Assembly (NCBI GenBank): GCA_024742695.1
Contig: JANSXY010000002.1
Location: 243,565 to 307,564, forward strand
Origin: Paracoccaceae bacterium
GTDB lineage: Bacteria > Pseudomonadota > Alphaproteobacteria > Rhodobacterales > Rhodobacteraceae
DNA length: 64,000 bases
Direction of reading: 5' to 3'
The notes beneath the pieces were generated by a model that had not been told where the DNA came from, did no database searches, and saw only the letters and a list, made by a program, of their open reading frames with translations. Of the stretch, positions 38,878-47,677 are shown piece after piece (within the stretch, counting starts at the first letter, position 1; every line of letters begins with the position of its first letter). A program made the translations under genes and the position numbers.

Positions 38878-40173
38878 ATGTTCAGCTTCTGGGCGCTTCT
38901 GGTCGGCGGTCTGACTGTGTTCGCCGGGTCGGGCCTTGCGCTGGGCGCGGCGCTTGGCCTGACCGGGCTCCTGATCCTTCATTTCCTCGCCGGCGGATCG
39001 ACCTATGTCGCGGTCGATGCGGTCTGGAACGTGCTGAACTCGTTCACGCTGAGCGCCATTCCGCTGTTCATCATCCTGGGCGAGATCATGCTGCGCAGCG
39101 GCGTCAGCCAGAAGATCTACGCCGCCCTCACGCCCCTGTTCCAGCGCGTGCCCGGCGGCCTGCTGCACACCAACATCGCGGTCTGCACGCTGTTCGGCGC
39201 GGTCAGCGGATCCAGCCTTTCGACGGCCGCCGCGGTCGGCTCCGTCGCCTATCCCGAGATGACGGAGCGCGGCTACGACCGGCGGATGGTCGTGGCGTCG
39301 CTTGCCGGCGGCGGAACGCTGGGTCTGCTGATCCCGCCCAGCCTGTCGCTGCTGATCTACGGTGCGCTGACCGAAACCTCGATCGGCCGGCTGTTCCTGG
39401 CCGGGCTGCTTCCCGGACTTCTGTTCGCCGCGATGTTCATGGGCTACATCTTCCTGCGCTGCCTGTCCCGACCGGACCTGGCGCCGAGAAGCGGGGCGAA
39501 GGCCGGCGCCGCGGCGATCGTTCTGAAGCTGTTGAGCCTTTGGCCCTTCCTGCTTCTGATCGTCGCGATCATGGGCAGCATCGCCTTCGGCATCGCCACG
39601 CCGACCGAGGCGGCCGGCATCGGCGTGATCGCGACCATCGTCGTCGGCCGGTTCTGGGGAACCCTGACCCTCAGAACGCTGGCCGAGAGTTTCCTTGCCG
39701 CGATCCTTCTGTTCGCGTCGATCGCCTTCGTGGTCATGGGCGCGACGATCCTCGCGCAGGCGGTCAGCCTGCTGGGCGTGCCGCAATCGATCCTCGAGGC
39801 GGTGCGCGCCGCCGATCTCGGCCCGGTGCCGGTTCTGGTGCTGGTGGTGCTGATCTACCTGGTCCTGGGCTGCTTCTTCGACGGATTGTCGCTGATGATC
39901 ATGACGCTGCCGATCGTCGTGCCGCTGATGGTCGGGCTTGGCTACGACGCGATCTGGCTGGGGGTCGTCATCACCATCCTGATCGAGATCGGCCAGGTCA
40001 CGCCGCCTGTCGGGCTGAACCTTTCGGTTCTGGTCTCGGTCACCAAGGAAAAGGTGTCGCTGGGCGAGGCTGCCGTTGCCACCATCCCCTACTGGCTGAT
40101 CCTGCTGTCGGGCATCCTGCTTCTGGCCCTGATGCCCCAGATCGCGCTTTTCCTGCCCTCCGTGCTGATGTAG
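38878..40173 (+). CDS. TRAP transporter large permease subunit (DctM family)
   Basis: This is a 431-residue protein with about twelve helices that forms the translocation path for Na+-driven solute uptake. Family stretches include SAIPLFIILGEIMLRSG, FGAVSGSSLSTAAAVGSVAY and LIPPSLSLLIYGALTETSIG. The operon ends here at a hairpin shared with the convergent M24 peptidase gene. Confidence 0.94.
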   Translation: MFSFWALLVGGLTVFAGSGLALGAALGLTGLLILHFLAGGSTYVAVDAVWNVLNSFTLSAIPLFIILGEIMLRSGVSQKIYAALTPLFQRVPGGLLHTNIAVCTLFGAVSGSSLSTAAAVGSVAYPEMTERGYDRRMVVASLAGGGTLGLLIPPSLSLLIYGALTETSIGRLFLAGLLPGLLFAAMFMGYIFLRCLSRPDLAPRSGAKAGAAAIVLKLLSLWPFLLLIVAIMGSIAFGIATPTEAAGIGVIATIVVGRFWGTLTLRTLAESFLAAILLFASIAFVVMGATILAQAVSLLGVPQSILEAVRAADLGPVPVLVLVVLIYLVLGCFFDGLSLMIMTLPIVVPLMVGLGYDAIWLGVVITILIEIGQVTPPVGLNLSVLVSVTKEKVSLGEAAVATIPYWLILLSGILLLALMPQIALFLPSVLM

Positions 40174-40174
40174 G

Positions 40175-40193
40175 CCCGGCCGCTCAGGCCGGG
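40175..40193. terminator. Bidirectional hairpin between convergent genes
   Basis: CCCGGCC (40175-40181) pairs with GGCCGGG (40187-40193) around a 5-nt loop that contains the M24 peptidase stop codon. It lies immediately after the dctM-like stop. A role in termination for both strands is likely, although no U-tract is present. Confidence 0.4.
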
Positions 40194-41425
40194 ATCGACA
40201 CCAGATCGAGCGGCAGGGCGTTCATCGTCTCGTGCCCGCCCTCGGTGATCAGCACCTGGTTCTCGATGATCATTCCGCCCAGTCCGTCGATGTACCAGGG
40301 GCATTCGAACGCCATCACCATGCCCGGTTCCAGCACCACCTCCGACCGGGCGGAGATGAACGGCCATTCCTCGCTGCCCAGGCCGGCGCCAAGGCCGTGC
40401 CCGAAATGGCCCCGCGTGTAGCCCGGAAACCCCGCGCCGCGAATCGCGGCGAGCGTGGCGCGGTGAACCCGCGACAGCGCCACGCCGGGCCGCAACAGGT
40501 CGGCCCCGGCCAGGAACCCCTGCATGAGCGCGTCGAAAAGCCGGGCCTGGGTTGCGTCGGGCGCGCCCAGGACGAAGGTGCGGCCCGTGTCCGACGTATA
40601 GCCGTTCACAAGGCAGCCGACATCGACCTTGATCAGGTCGCCGGGGCGGACGGTTGCGTTGCCGCCCCAGGGGTTCTTGCCGACAGAGACGTATTCCCAG
40701 GCCCCGCTCAGCCGCCCGCCGTCGCGGTGGGCGCGGACGGCGGCGGTCCAGACATCGGCCAGCGCGTCGCGGCTGATGCCGGGTTCGATCGCGGCCCGCA
40801 GCGCGCGGATGCCGGTTTCGGCGATCTCGACCGCGAGGCGCAGATGCGCGATCTCGGCCGGCGTCTTGACCATCCTGAGCCGGGCGATCAGGTCCGACGC
40901 GTCGATCAGGTCCACCCGGTCGAGCACGGCCCTGAACGCGCCGACATCGCGTGCCGAGATCGCGGCGGCCTCGAAGCCGATCCGCGCGCCGTCCAGACCC
41001 CGCTCGCGCAGGATGTCCGCAAGGTGCCGGTAGCACAGCGCCGGATCGAAGGTTTCGGGGCGCGCGAACCCCTCGGGGCGACCGGCGGCGCGCCAGGCGG
41101 CGGCCACCATCTCTTCGGGCGGAAGCGTCGGGTCGGCGCCGTCGAGGTTCACGGTTTCCACCCAGATCGGGCTTTCGCGCACATCCGTCACGTGGCTGGC
41201 CCGGCGAAAGCCGGGCGCGAAGAGATCGCTGACGACCGCCGCCTCCGAAAGCCCGGCATCCGCCGGGACCAGCGCCGCGACGGCCCCGGCCCTGCGCCAC
41301 ATCGTGGCAACCCCCGGCGATGCGCCCGTCGCGTAGAGAAAGCCTTCCGGCGACAGGAAGATCACGGCATCGATGCCGGCCTCCGCCATGAGTTGCCCGG
41401 CGCGCTTGCGGTCAAGTCCTGCCAT
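40184..41425 (-). CDS. M24-family metallopeptidase (Xaa-Pro dipeptidase/creatinase type)
   Basis: This is a 413-residue protein from ATG at 41425 (MAGLDRKRAGQLMAEAGID). The pita-bread domain has the metal ligands in readable segments: LIKVDVGCLVNGYTSDTGRT with two Asp, GHFGHGLGAGLG with His, and a C-terminal FECPWYIDGLGGMIIENQV with Glu residues. It may cleave proline dipeptides or hydrolyse a creatine-like amidino compound. The nearby TRAP transporter is convergent, so no operon link is evident. Confidence 0.85.
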   Translation of the reverse strand: MAGLDRKRAGQLMAEAGIDAVIFLSPEGFLYATGASPGVATMWRRAGAVAALVPADAGLSEAAVVSDLFAPGFRRASHVTDVRESPIWVETVNLDGADPTLPPEEMVAAAWRAAGRPEGFARPETFDPALCYRHLADILRERGLDGARIGFEAAAISARDVGAFRAVLDRVDLIDASDLIARLRMVKTPAEIAHLRLAVEIAETGIRALRAAIEPGISRDALADVWTAAVRAHRDGGRLSGAWEYVSVGKNPWGGNATVRPGDLIKVDVGCLVNGYTSDTGRTFVLGAPDATQARLFDALMQGFLAGADLLRPGVALSRVHRATLAAIRGAGFPGYTRGHFGHGLGAGLGSEEWPFISARSEVVLEPGMVMAFECPWYIDGLGGMIIENQVLITEGGHETMNALPLDLVSIPA

Positions 41426-41591
41426 CGGATCCCGTTTCTCCCGTAGCGCCCCCTGGCGCGGCCCTGCCACGAAGGCATCGGACGGCCCGAGATGCAAGAC
41501 CGTGATCCTGTTGCCGGCGTGAAGGCCCGTGTCGCCGCCGCCCCATCCGCCGCCGCCCCCGCCGCGCCGGTGGCCCGGTCGCGCGCAAGGG

Positions 41592-42437
41592 CTACAACCG
41601 CGCCGCCGCGAAGGTGTCGCAGGCGGTCAGATCGCCTCTGCGATAGCCGGTCGCGAACCAGCGCATGCGCTGGTCACTGGTGCCGTGGGTGAACGTGTGC
41701 GGCATCGGCACCCGGCCGGCATTGCGTTGCAGCATGTCGTCGCCGATCTGCCGGGCCGCGTTCATCGCCTCCTCGATATCGCCCTCTTCGAGCGTGCCGA
41801 ACCTTTCGTCGACATGACGCGCCCAGATCCCCGAGTAGCAATCCGCCTGCAACTCGATCCGCACCGAGATCGCGTTCGACTGCACCTCGTCCACCCGCGC
41901 CCTGACGGCATTCGCCTCGCCCAGCAGGCCAAGCTCGTCCTGCACGTGATGGGCGACCTCGTGCGCCACGACATAGGCGGCCGCGAAATCGCCCCCCGCG
42001 CCCAGCCGGCGGCTGAGCGTGACGAAGAAATCGGTGTCGAGGTAGATCTTCCGGTCGCCGGGGCAGTAGAACGGGCCGGTGGCGCCGGAGGCGCCGCCGC
42101 AGGCCGATTGCGTCACGCCCTTGTAAAGCACCAGCACCGTGGGCGTGTAGCGCTGGCCGACCTGCTCGGCGAAGATGTCGGCCCAGATCTGCTCGGTATC
42201 GGCAAGCACGACGCTGACGAACTCGCCCGCCTGCCGATCCGCCTCGGTCAGCTCGGCCGGCGCCGCCTGCTCGATCGGGGTTTCCTGCAGAAGCGGCGTG
42301 ACGTCGATGCCCAGGAAATAGGCGATCACCACCACCGCGAGCAGGCCGATGCCGCCGGTTCCCGCCACCGTCGCGCCGGAACGCTGGCTGCGGCGATCCT
42401 CGATGTTGCGGCTGCCGCGCCGTCCCTTCCACTGCAT
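41592..42437 (-). CDS. Neutral zinc metallopeptidase (YpfJ family)
   Basis: This is a 281-residue membrane-anchored protein from ATG at 42437 (MQWKGRRGSRNIEDRRSQRS). A single helix at about 25-42 (GTGGIGLLAVVVIAYFLGI) is followed by a periplasmic domain with the HExxH zinc motif in VVAHEVAHHVQ. Conserved stretches ACGGASGATGPFYCPGDRK and ELQADCYSGIWARHV are typical of this putative family. The substrate is unknown. Confidence 0.92.
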   Translation of the reverse strand: MQWKGRRGSRNIEDRRSQRSGATVAGTGGIGLLAVVVIAYFLGIDVTPLLQETPIEQAAPAELTEADRQAGEFVSVVLADTEQIWADIFAEQVGQRYTPTVLVLYKGVTQSACGGASGATGPFYCPGDRKIYLDTDFFVTLSRRLGAGGDFAAAYVVAHEVAHHVQDELGLLGEANAVRARVDEVQSNAISVRIELQADCYSGIWARHVDERFGTLEEGDIEEAMNAARQIGDDMLQRNAGRVPMPHTFTHGTSDQRMRWFATGYRRGDLTACDTFAAARL

Positions 42438-42694
42438 CGTCGTCCCCCTCGCATCGCCGGGCACGGGCCCCACGCAGGCAGGTCCAAGGATACGGGATAC
42501 GGATCGATTCGCGAAACAGTGCGTTTCCATCGCGAAGTTGTGTTGCTTCCGAGAATCGGAAACGGTCGGTCCGGCGTGCCGGTTGCGGGCGGCGGCCCGC
42601 TGGCGCAGGGTCGCGGCAGGCCGCGCCCCGGTCATCGGCCCCACACCGTCCGGCCCGGCCACCGGCCCGGCGCCCCCGAACCAGGAGACCATGG

Positions 42695-43858
42695 ATGCCC
42701 GACACCCCGCTTCTGTTCCAGCCGTTGCGGCTTCGCGGGATCGAGACCCGCAACCGCGTGGTGATCTCGCCGATGTGCCAGTATTCGGCCCACGAGGGCC
42801 ATATGGACGACTGGCACCTGGTGCACCTGGGCCGTTTCGCGATCGGCGGCGCGGGCATCGTCTTCACCGAGGCGACGGCGGTGCAGAAACGCGGGCGCAT
42901 CACGCATGGTTGCCCGGGGCTCTGGGCCGACAGCCAGATCCCCGGCCACGCGCGCGTCGCGCAGTTCGCCCTGCGCAACGGCGCGATCCCCGCGATCCAG
43001 CTCGGCCATGCCGGCCGCAAGGCCGGGATGCAGCGGCCCTGGTTCGGCAACGGCCCGCTGACCGCGGCGGATCACGAACGCGGCGACATGCCGTGGCAGC
43101 CGGTCGGCGCCTCGCCGGTGCCGGTGGCCGAGGGCTGGCCGGTGCCGCACGACCTGACCGCAGCCGAGATCGCGACGCTGGTGGACGACTATGTCGCGGC
43201 CGCCCGCCGCGCCCGCGAGGCCGGCTACCGGATCGCCGAGATCCACGGCGCCCATGGCTATCTCGTCCACAGTTTCCTGTCGCCGCTGTCGAACCGGCGC
43301 ACCGACGCCTACGGCGGCGACCTGACGGGGCGGATGCGGCTGGCGCTGGAGATCGCCGAGGCGGTGCGCGCGGCCTGGCCCGCCGACCTGCCGCTGTTCT
43401 TCCGCACCTCCGCCGTCGACGGCGTGCCCGGCGGCTGGAGCCTCGACGACACGGTGGCGCTGGCCCGTGCGCTGAAACGGATCGGCGTCGACGCGATCGA
43501 CTGTTCCTCGGGCGGGATCGCCGGCGCGGCCACCGCCGCCGCCGGCCAGAAGCGCCAGCCGGGGTTCCAGGTTCCCTATGCCGAACGGGTGCGGGCAGAG
43601 GCGGGTATCCCGACGATGGCGGTGGGCCTGATCACCCATCCGGTGCAGGCCGAGGCGATCCTGGCCGAGGGGCGCGCCGATCTGGTCGCGATCGCGCGGG
43701 AGGCGCTGGTCGACCCGATGTGGGCCCTGCACGCGGCGCGCGCGCTTGGCCATGACACCGGCTTCGCCTCCTGGCCCGAACAATCGGGCTGGTGGCTGGC
43801 CGGACGGGAACGCACATCGGAGTTCTACGATCCCGGCGCCCCTGCCCCGTCCGCCTGA
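42695..43858 (+). CDS. NADH:flavin oxidoreductase, Old Yellow Enzyme family (YqjM/NamA type)
   Basis: This is a 387-residue FMN enzyme of the ene-reductase family. N-terminal LFQPLRLRGIETRNRVVISPM, the catalytic region QLGHAGRKAGMQRPW, and AHGYLVHSFLSPLSNRRTD are typical of the thermophilic-like (YqjM) class. It reduces activated C=C bonds with NAD(P)H; the physiological substrate is unknown. It is divergent from the zinc peptidase gene and convergent with the frc operon. Confidence 0.93.
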   Translation: MPDTPLLFQPLRLRGIETRNRVVISPMCQYSAHEGHMDDWHLVHLGRFAIGGAGIVFTEATAVQKRGRITHGCPGLWADSQIPGHARVAQFALRNGAIPAIQLGHAGRKAGMQRPWFGNGPLTAADHERGDMPWQPVGASPVPVAEGWPVPHDLTAAEIATLVDDYVAAARRAREAGYRIAEIHGAHGYLVHSFLSPLSNRRTDAYGGDLTGRMRLALEIAEAVRAAWPADLPLFFRTSAVDGVPGGWSLDDTVALARALKRIGVDAIDCSSGGIAGAATAAAGQKRQPGFQVPYAERVRAEAGIPTMAVGLITHPVQAEAILAEGRADLVAIAREALVDPMWALHAARALGHDTGFASWPEQSGWWLAGRERTSEFYDPGAPAPSA

Positions 43859-43877
43859 GCGCGCGGTCCGGGCGCGG

Positions 43878-44510
43878 TCAGTCGTCGGCCAGCCGGATCA
43901 GCGGCGCAGGCCCCTGCGCCACCGCACCCAGGACCAGACGCGCGTTGCGCAGATCGTTGCCGCGCGCCCGCTCGGCCGCCGCCGCCGGGTCCAGCCCGTG
44001 GTCGCGCCAGCGTTCGATCAGCCGGCGTTCCAGTTCCGCCTCGCCGGGGTCGAGAAACACCGCCAGCGACCACAGGCCCGCCAGCCCGCGCCAGGGCGCG
44101 GCGTCAAGCAGCAGGTAGTTGCCCTCGACCACCGCGATCCGGTGCTCCGGCCCAACGCGGACGGCGCCGGCAACGGCGATGTCGCGCGCCCGGTCGAAGA
44201 CCGGCAGGATCACCTCGTCGCGTGTCTCCAGCCGCTGCATCGCCGCGACGAATCCCTCGGCATCGAAGGTTTCGGGCGCGCCCTTGCGGGCGATCAGCCC
44301 GCCTGCCCGCAGCAGCGTGTTGTCGAGGTGAAACCCGTCCATCGGCACCAGCGCGGCGGCGGGGCCCAGCGCCTCGACCAGCGCGGCGGCGAGGGTCGAC
44401 TTGCCCGCGCCGGGTGGCCCGGCGACGGCGACGAGGCGGCGCGGCGCGCGATCCGGCAGCGCCGCGATCCGGTCGGCCAGCCCGCGAACCGCGTCCGTCG
44501 CCGCGGTCAC
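43878..44510 (-). CDS. frcK: P-loop kinase of the fructose/ribose uptake operon (FrcK-like)
   Basis: This is a 210-residue kinase from GTG at 44510 (VTAATDAVRGLADR). The GTG overlaps the frcA stop by 4 bases. Walker A is GPPGAGKST near residue 31; the segment VPMDGFHLDNTLLRAGG with Asp and His resembles uridine/pantothenate kinases. It ends the frcB-C-A-K unit known from Sinorhizobium, where the kinase is thought to act on the imported sugar. Sugar specificity here is inferred. Confidence 0.85.
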   Translation of the reverse strand: MTAATDAVRGLADRIAALPDRAPRRLVAVAGPPGAGKSTLAAALVEALGPAAALVPMDGFHLDNTLLRAGGLIARKGAPETFDAEGFVAAMQRLETRDEVILPVFDRARDIAVAGAVRVGPEHRIAVVEGNYLLLDAAPWRGLAGLWSLAVFLDPGEAELERRLIERWRDHGLDPAAAAERARGNDLRNARLVLGAVAQGPAPLIRLADD

Positions 44511-45283
44511 GCGGCCACCGGTTCCGCCGGCGGCTCCTTGGCGCCGGTCATGTAGGCCACGGCATCGTTCATCGTGTGGGTCTTCGGGTCGATCACGCAC
44601 AGCCGCTTGCCCAGCCGATGCACATGGATCCGGTCGGCGACCTCGAAGACATGCGGCATGTTGTGGCTGATCAGGATGATCGGGATGCCGCGCGCCTTCA
44701 CGTCGAGGATCAGTTCCAGCACCCGCCGGCTTTCCTTGACGCCCAGCGCCGCGGTCGGCTCGTCGAGGATGATGACCTTCGATCCGAAGGCGGCGGCGCG
44801 CGCCACCGCAACGCCCTGGCGCTGGCCGCCCGACAGCGTCTCCACCGCCTGGCGGATGTTCTGGATCGTCATCAGCCCCAGTTCGTTGAGCTTCTCGCGG
44901 GCGAACCGCTCCATCGCCGGGCGGTCGAGCTGGCGGAAGACTTGCCCCATGATGCCGGGCTTGCGCAGCTCGCGCCCCATGAACATGTTGTCCGCGATCG
45001 ACAGGGCCGGGCTCATCGCGAGGGTCTGGTAGACCGTCTCGATCCCGTGGTCCCGGGCATGCAGCGGCGACGTGAACTGCACCTTCCGGCCTTCCAGGAA
45101 AACCTCGCCCTCGTCCGGCACCACGGCGCCGGACACCGCCTTGATCAGCGTCGACTTCCCGGCACCGTTGTCGCCGATCACGGCCAGGATCTCGCCCGGG
45201 TAAAGCTCGAAGTCGCAATTGTCGAGCGCGGTGACACGCCCGTAGCGCTTCACCAGGTTCTTGGCGTTGAGAATGGGTTGCAT
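44507..45283 (-). CDS. frcA: Sugar ABC transporter ATPase FrcA
   Basis: This is a 258-residue ATPase with a single nucleotide-binding domain: Walker A GDNGAGKST, signature LSGGQRQG, Walker B VIILDEPTAALG. Sugar importers of this class often use a double-domain ATPase, and the single domain matches FrcA of rhizobia. It energises import through FrcC. The start codon shares one base with the frcC stop. Confidence 0.92.
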   Translation of the reverse strand: MQPILNAKNLVKRYGRVTALDNCDFELYPGEILAVIGDNGAGKSTLIKAVSGAVVPDEGEVFLEGRKVQFTSPLHARDHGIETVYQTLAMSPALSIADNMFMGRELRKPGIMGQVFRQLDRPAMERFAREKLNELGLMTIQNIRQAVETLSGGQRQGVAVARAAAFGSKVIILDEPTAALGVKESRRVLELILDVKARGIPIILISHNMPHVFEVADRIHVHRLGKRLCVIDPKTHTMNDAVAYMTGAKEPPAEPVAA

Positions 45284-46356
45284 CAGACAGACACCTTTCT
45301 GATCCACTGGTCGACGGCGACCGCGGCGATGATCAGCACGCCGATAAGCAGGTAGGTCCACTGCGCGTCGGCGCCCAGAAGCCGCAGGCCCAGCGTGAAG
45401 ACCCCGACGATCAGCGCCCCGAACAGCGCGCCCAGGATCGACCCGCGCCCGCCGAAGAGGGAAATGCCGCCGATCACCACGGCGGTGATCGATTCGATGT
45501 TCGCCAGCTGGCCCGAGGTCGGCGAGACCGAGCCGATCCGCCCGATCAGCGCCCATCCCGCGAAGGCGCAGATCAGCCCCGACAGCATGTAGACGGAAAT
45601 CAGCACCCGATCGGTCCGCACCCCTGACAGTTCCGCCGCGTCCTTGTCGTCGCCCACGGCATAGACATGCCGGCCCCAGGCCGTCTGCCGCAGCGCATAG
45701 GCGAGGACGACGAACAGGATCAGCATGAACACCGCGCCGTAGGTCAGCCGCGCGCTGCCCATCTCGATCGTCGTGCCGAAGAACTGCAATATCGGCGCCT
45801 CGGCCTCGATATCCTGGGCCCGGATCGTCTCGTTCGCCGAATACAGGAAATTCGCCGCCAGAACGATCTGCCACATCCCCAGCGTCACGATGAACGGCGG
45901 CAGCTTGACCTTCGACACCAGCCAGCCGTTGACGAAACCCAGCGCCGTGCCGCAGGCCAGCCCGCAGGCCACCGCCACCGCCGGCGGAATGCCGTAGCGA
46001 AAGGTGAACTGGCCCATCACCACCGACGACATCACCATGATCGCACCCACCGAAAGGTCGATGCCGGCGGTCAGGATGACGAGCGACTGCGCCGCGGCGA
46101 CGATGCCGACGATCTGGACCTGTTGCAGGATCAGCGTCAGCGCGAAGGGCGAGAAGAACTTCGACCCCAGCAGCAGCCCGAACACCACGATGGCCAGCAC
46201 CAGCACGATCAGCGGCACCAGCGCGGGATTGACGTGCAGCGCATGCTGCAACCGGTGCACGAAGCCCCGGCGGCTGTGTTCGAATTCGGCGACGGTCGTG
46301 CTTGCGGCGGCCAGTGACGCTTCGTAGTCCTGTCCCTTGCTCGGGGTCTCGGACAT
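45283..46356 (-). CDS. frcC: Sugar ABC transporter permease FrcC
   Basis: This is a 357-residue inner-membrane permease from ATG at 46356 (MSETPSKGQDYEASLAAAS). The N-terminal cytoplasmic tail of about 40 residues is followed by eight to ten helices. The family motif LVILTAGIDLSVGAIMVMSS and the EAA-like loop GRHVYAVGDDKDAAELSGV are present. It forms the channel of the frcBCA importer. Confidence 0.93.
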   Translation of the reverse strand: MSETPSKGQDYEASLAAASTTVAEFEHSRRGFVHRLQHALHVNPALVPLIVLVLAIVVFGLLLGSKFFSPFALTLILQQVQIVGIVAAAQSLVILTAGIDLSVGAIMVMSSVVMGQFTFRYGIPPAVAVACGLACGTALGFVNGWLVSKVKLPPFIVTLGMWQIVLAANFLYSANETIRAQDIEAEAPILQFFGTTIEMGSARLTYGAVFMLILFVVLAYALRQTAWGRHVYAVGDDKDAAELSGVRTDRVLISVYMLSGLICAFAGWALIGRIGSVSPTSGQLANIESITAVVIGGISLFGGRGSILGALFGALIVGVFTLGLRLLGADAQWTYLLIGVLIIAAVAVDQWIRKVSV

Positions 46357-46443
46357 GGGGCTCCTCCCGGGTAATCCTGCTGCGTCTTGCGCGCGCATCT
46401 GGCAGGGACTGTAGCCGCGCGGCGGCACGGCCGTCCATCCTGC

Positions 46444-46470
46444 GGAAGGGGCGAGCGCGCCGCCCCTTCC
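46444..46470 (-). promoter_or_regulatory. Stem-loop between frcB and frcC
   Basis: GGAAGGGGCG (46444-46453) pairs perfectly with CGCCCCTTCC (46461-46470) around a 7-nt loop. It lies in the 133-bp gap between the binding-protein gene and the permease gene. Such stem-loops commonly stop most transcripts or stabilise the upstream message, so that the binding protein is made in excess (known for other ABC importers). Confidence 0.6.
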
Positions 46471-46489
46471 GGTCATGCCTGCCGGGCGA

Positions 46490-47521
46490 TCAGCCCCAGC
46501 AGAGGTTCATGCCCTCTTCGACCGAGATCGACTCGACGCCGTCCACCGGCGTGTCGGTGACCAGCGCGACGCCGGTATCGAAGAAGTCCTTGCCGGGGGT
46601 GTTCTCGGGCTTCGAGCCGTCCTTGGCCCAGGCCGCGATCGCCTCGATGCCCAGCGACGCCATCAGCAGCGGATACTGCTGCGAGGTCGCGCCGATCACG
46701 CCGTCGGCCACGTTCTGGACGCCCGGGCAGCCGCCATCGACCGAAACGATCAGCACGTCCTTTTCCCGGCCGATCGCCTTCAGCGCCTCGTAGGCGCCCG
46801 CGGCGGCGGGTTCGTTGATCGTGTAGACGACGTTGATCATCGGATCCTTGGCAAGCAGGTTCTCCATCGCCCGGCGACCGCCTTCCTCGTTGCCGGCGGT
46901 CACGTCGTTGCCGACGATGCGCGGATCGGTCTCGTCGCCCCACTTGTTCGGGTCGCCAAGCTCGATGCCGAAGCCCTGCAGGAAGCCCTGGTCGCGCAGC
47001 ACGCCGACGGTCGGCTGGCTGACGGCAAGGTCGAGCATCGCGATCTTGGCGTCCGCGGCGGCGTCACCCAGCGTGGCGGCCGCCCACTTGCCGATCAGTT
47101 CACCGGCGAGGAAGTTGTCGGTGGCGAAGGTCGCGTCCGCGGCGTCGATCGGGTTGAGCGGCGTGTCCAGCGCGATGACCAGCAGCCCCGCCTCGCGCGC
47201 CTGGGTGACGGCGGAGACGATCGACGAGGTGTCCGACGCGGTGAGCAGGATGCCCTTGGCGCCGTCGGCGATGCAGGTCTCGATCGCCTGCACCTGGGTC
47301 TCGTGGTCGCCGTCGATCTTGCCGGCGAAGGACTTGAGCTCGATGCCGAGTTCCTCGGCCTTCGCCGTCGCGCCTTCGCGCATCTTCACGAAGAACGGGT
47401 TGGTGTCGGTCTTGGTGATCAGGCAGGCGCTGACCGCGCCGTGGCTGCCGGCCAGCGCAGCGCTGGCGGTCAGGGCAAGGCCCACCGCCGAGGTGGCCGC
47501 GAGGGTCGCGAATTTCGTCAT
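46490..47521 (-). CDS. frcB: Sugar ABC transporter substrate-binding protein FrcB
   Basis: This is a 343-residue periplasmic protein with the signal peptide [20 protein letters not shown], cleaved near ALAGSHG. It is a type I binding fold related to ribose-binding protein ([16 protein letters not shown], then [18 protein letters not shown] and [14 protein letters not shown]). GGGAGGAAG precedes the ATG. It is first in the frcBCAK operon and divergent from frcR. Confidence 0.93.
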   Translation of the reverse strand: MTKFATLAATSAVGLALTASAALAGSHGAVSACLITKTDTNPFFVKMREGATAKAEELGIELKSFAGKIDGDHETQVQAIETCIADGAKGILLTASDTSSIVSAVTQAREAGLLVIALDTPLNPIDAADATFATDNFLAGELIGKWAAATLGDAAADAKIAMLDLAVSQPTVGVLRDQGFLQGFGIELGDPNKWGDETDPRIVGNDVTAGNEEGGRRAMENLLAKDPMINVVYTINEPAAAGAYEALKAIGREKDVLIVSVDGGCPGVQNVADGVIGATSQQYPLLMASLGIEAIAAWAKDGSKPENTPGKDFFDTGVALVTDTPVDGVESISVEEGMNLCWG

Positions 47522-47577
47522 GTCTTCCTCCCGAAATGTCGTGGCGCGGCCGGTCGATCCGGACCGCCTGAACCGGA

Positions 47578-47606
47578 TGTAACCGCGAGTCCGATGCGAC
47601 TGTCAA
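47578..47606 (-). promoter_or_regulatory. Probable frcB promoter
   Basis: On the minus strand a perfect TTGACA (47606-47601) is followed after 17 bp by GTTACA (47583-47578), a modest -10. The distance to the frcB start is about 57 bp. The -35 element lies inside the outer arm of the operator-like repeat, so a bound regulator would block it. Confidence 0.5.
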
Positions 47607-47640
47607 TAAATAAATCAGCGTGACTTATTATTGTTGACAG
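47600..47640. promoter_or_regulatory. Operator between frcB and frcR
   Basis: A nested inverted repeat is present. The outer arms are CTGTCAA (47600-47606) and TTGACAG (47634-47640), a perfect match. The inner arms are AATAAATCA (47609-47617) and TGACTTATT (47621-47629), 8 of 9 matching, with a 3-bp spacer. This A/T-rich island in G+C-rich DNA is the expected site for the ROK regulator FrcR and lies between the divergent genes. Confidence 0.65.
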
Positions 47641-47677
47641 CCGCACCGCGCTGACGCAGGCTTGCCCTGTCAGGAGG

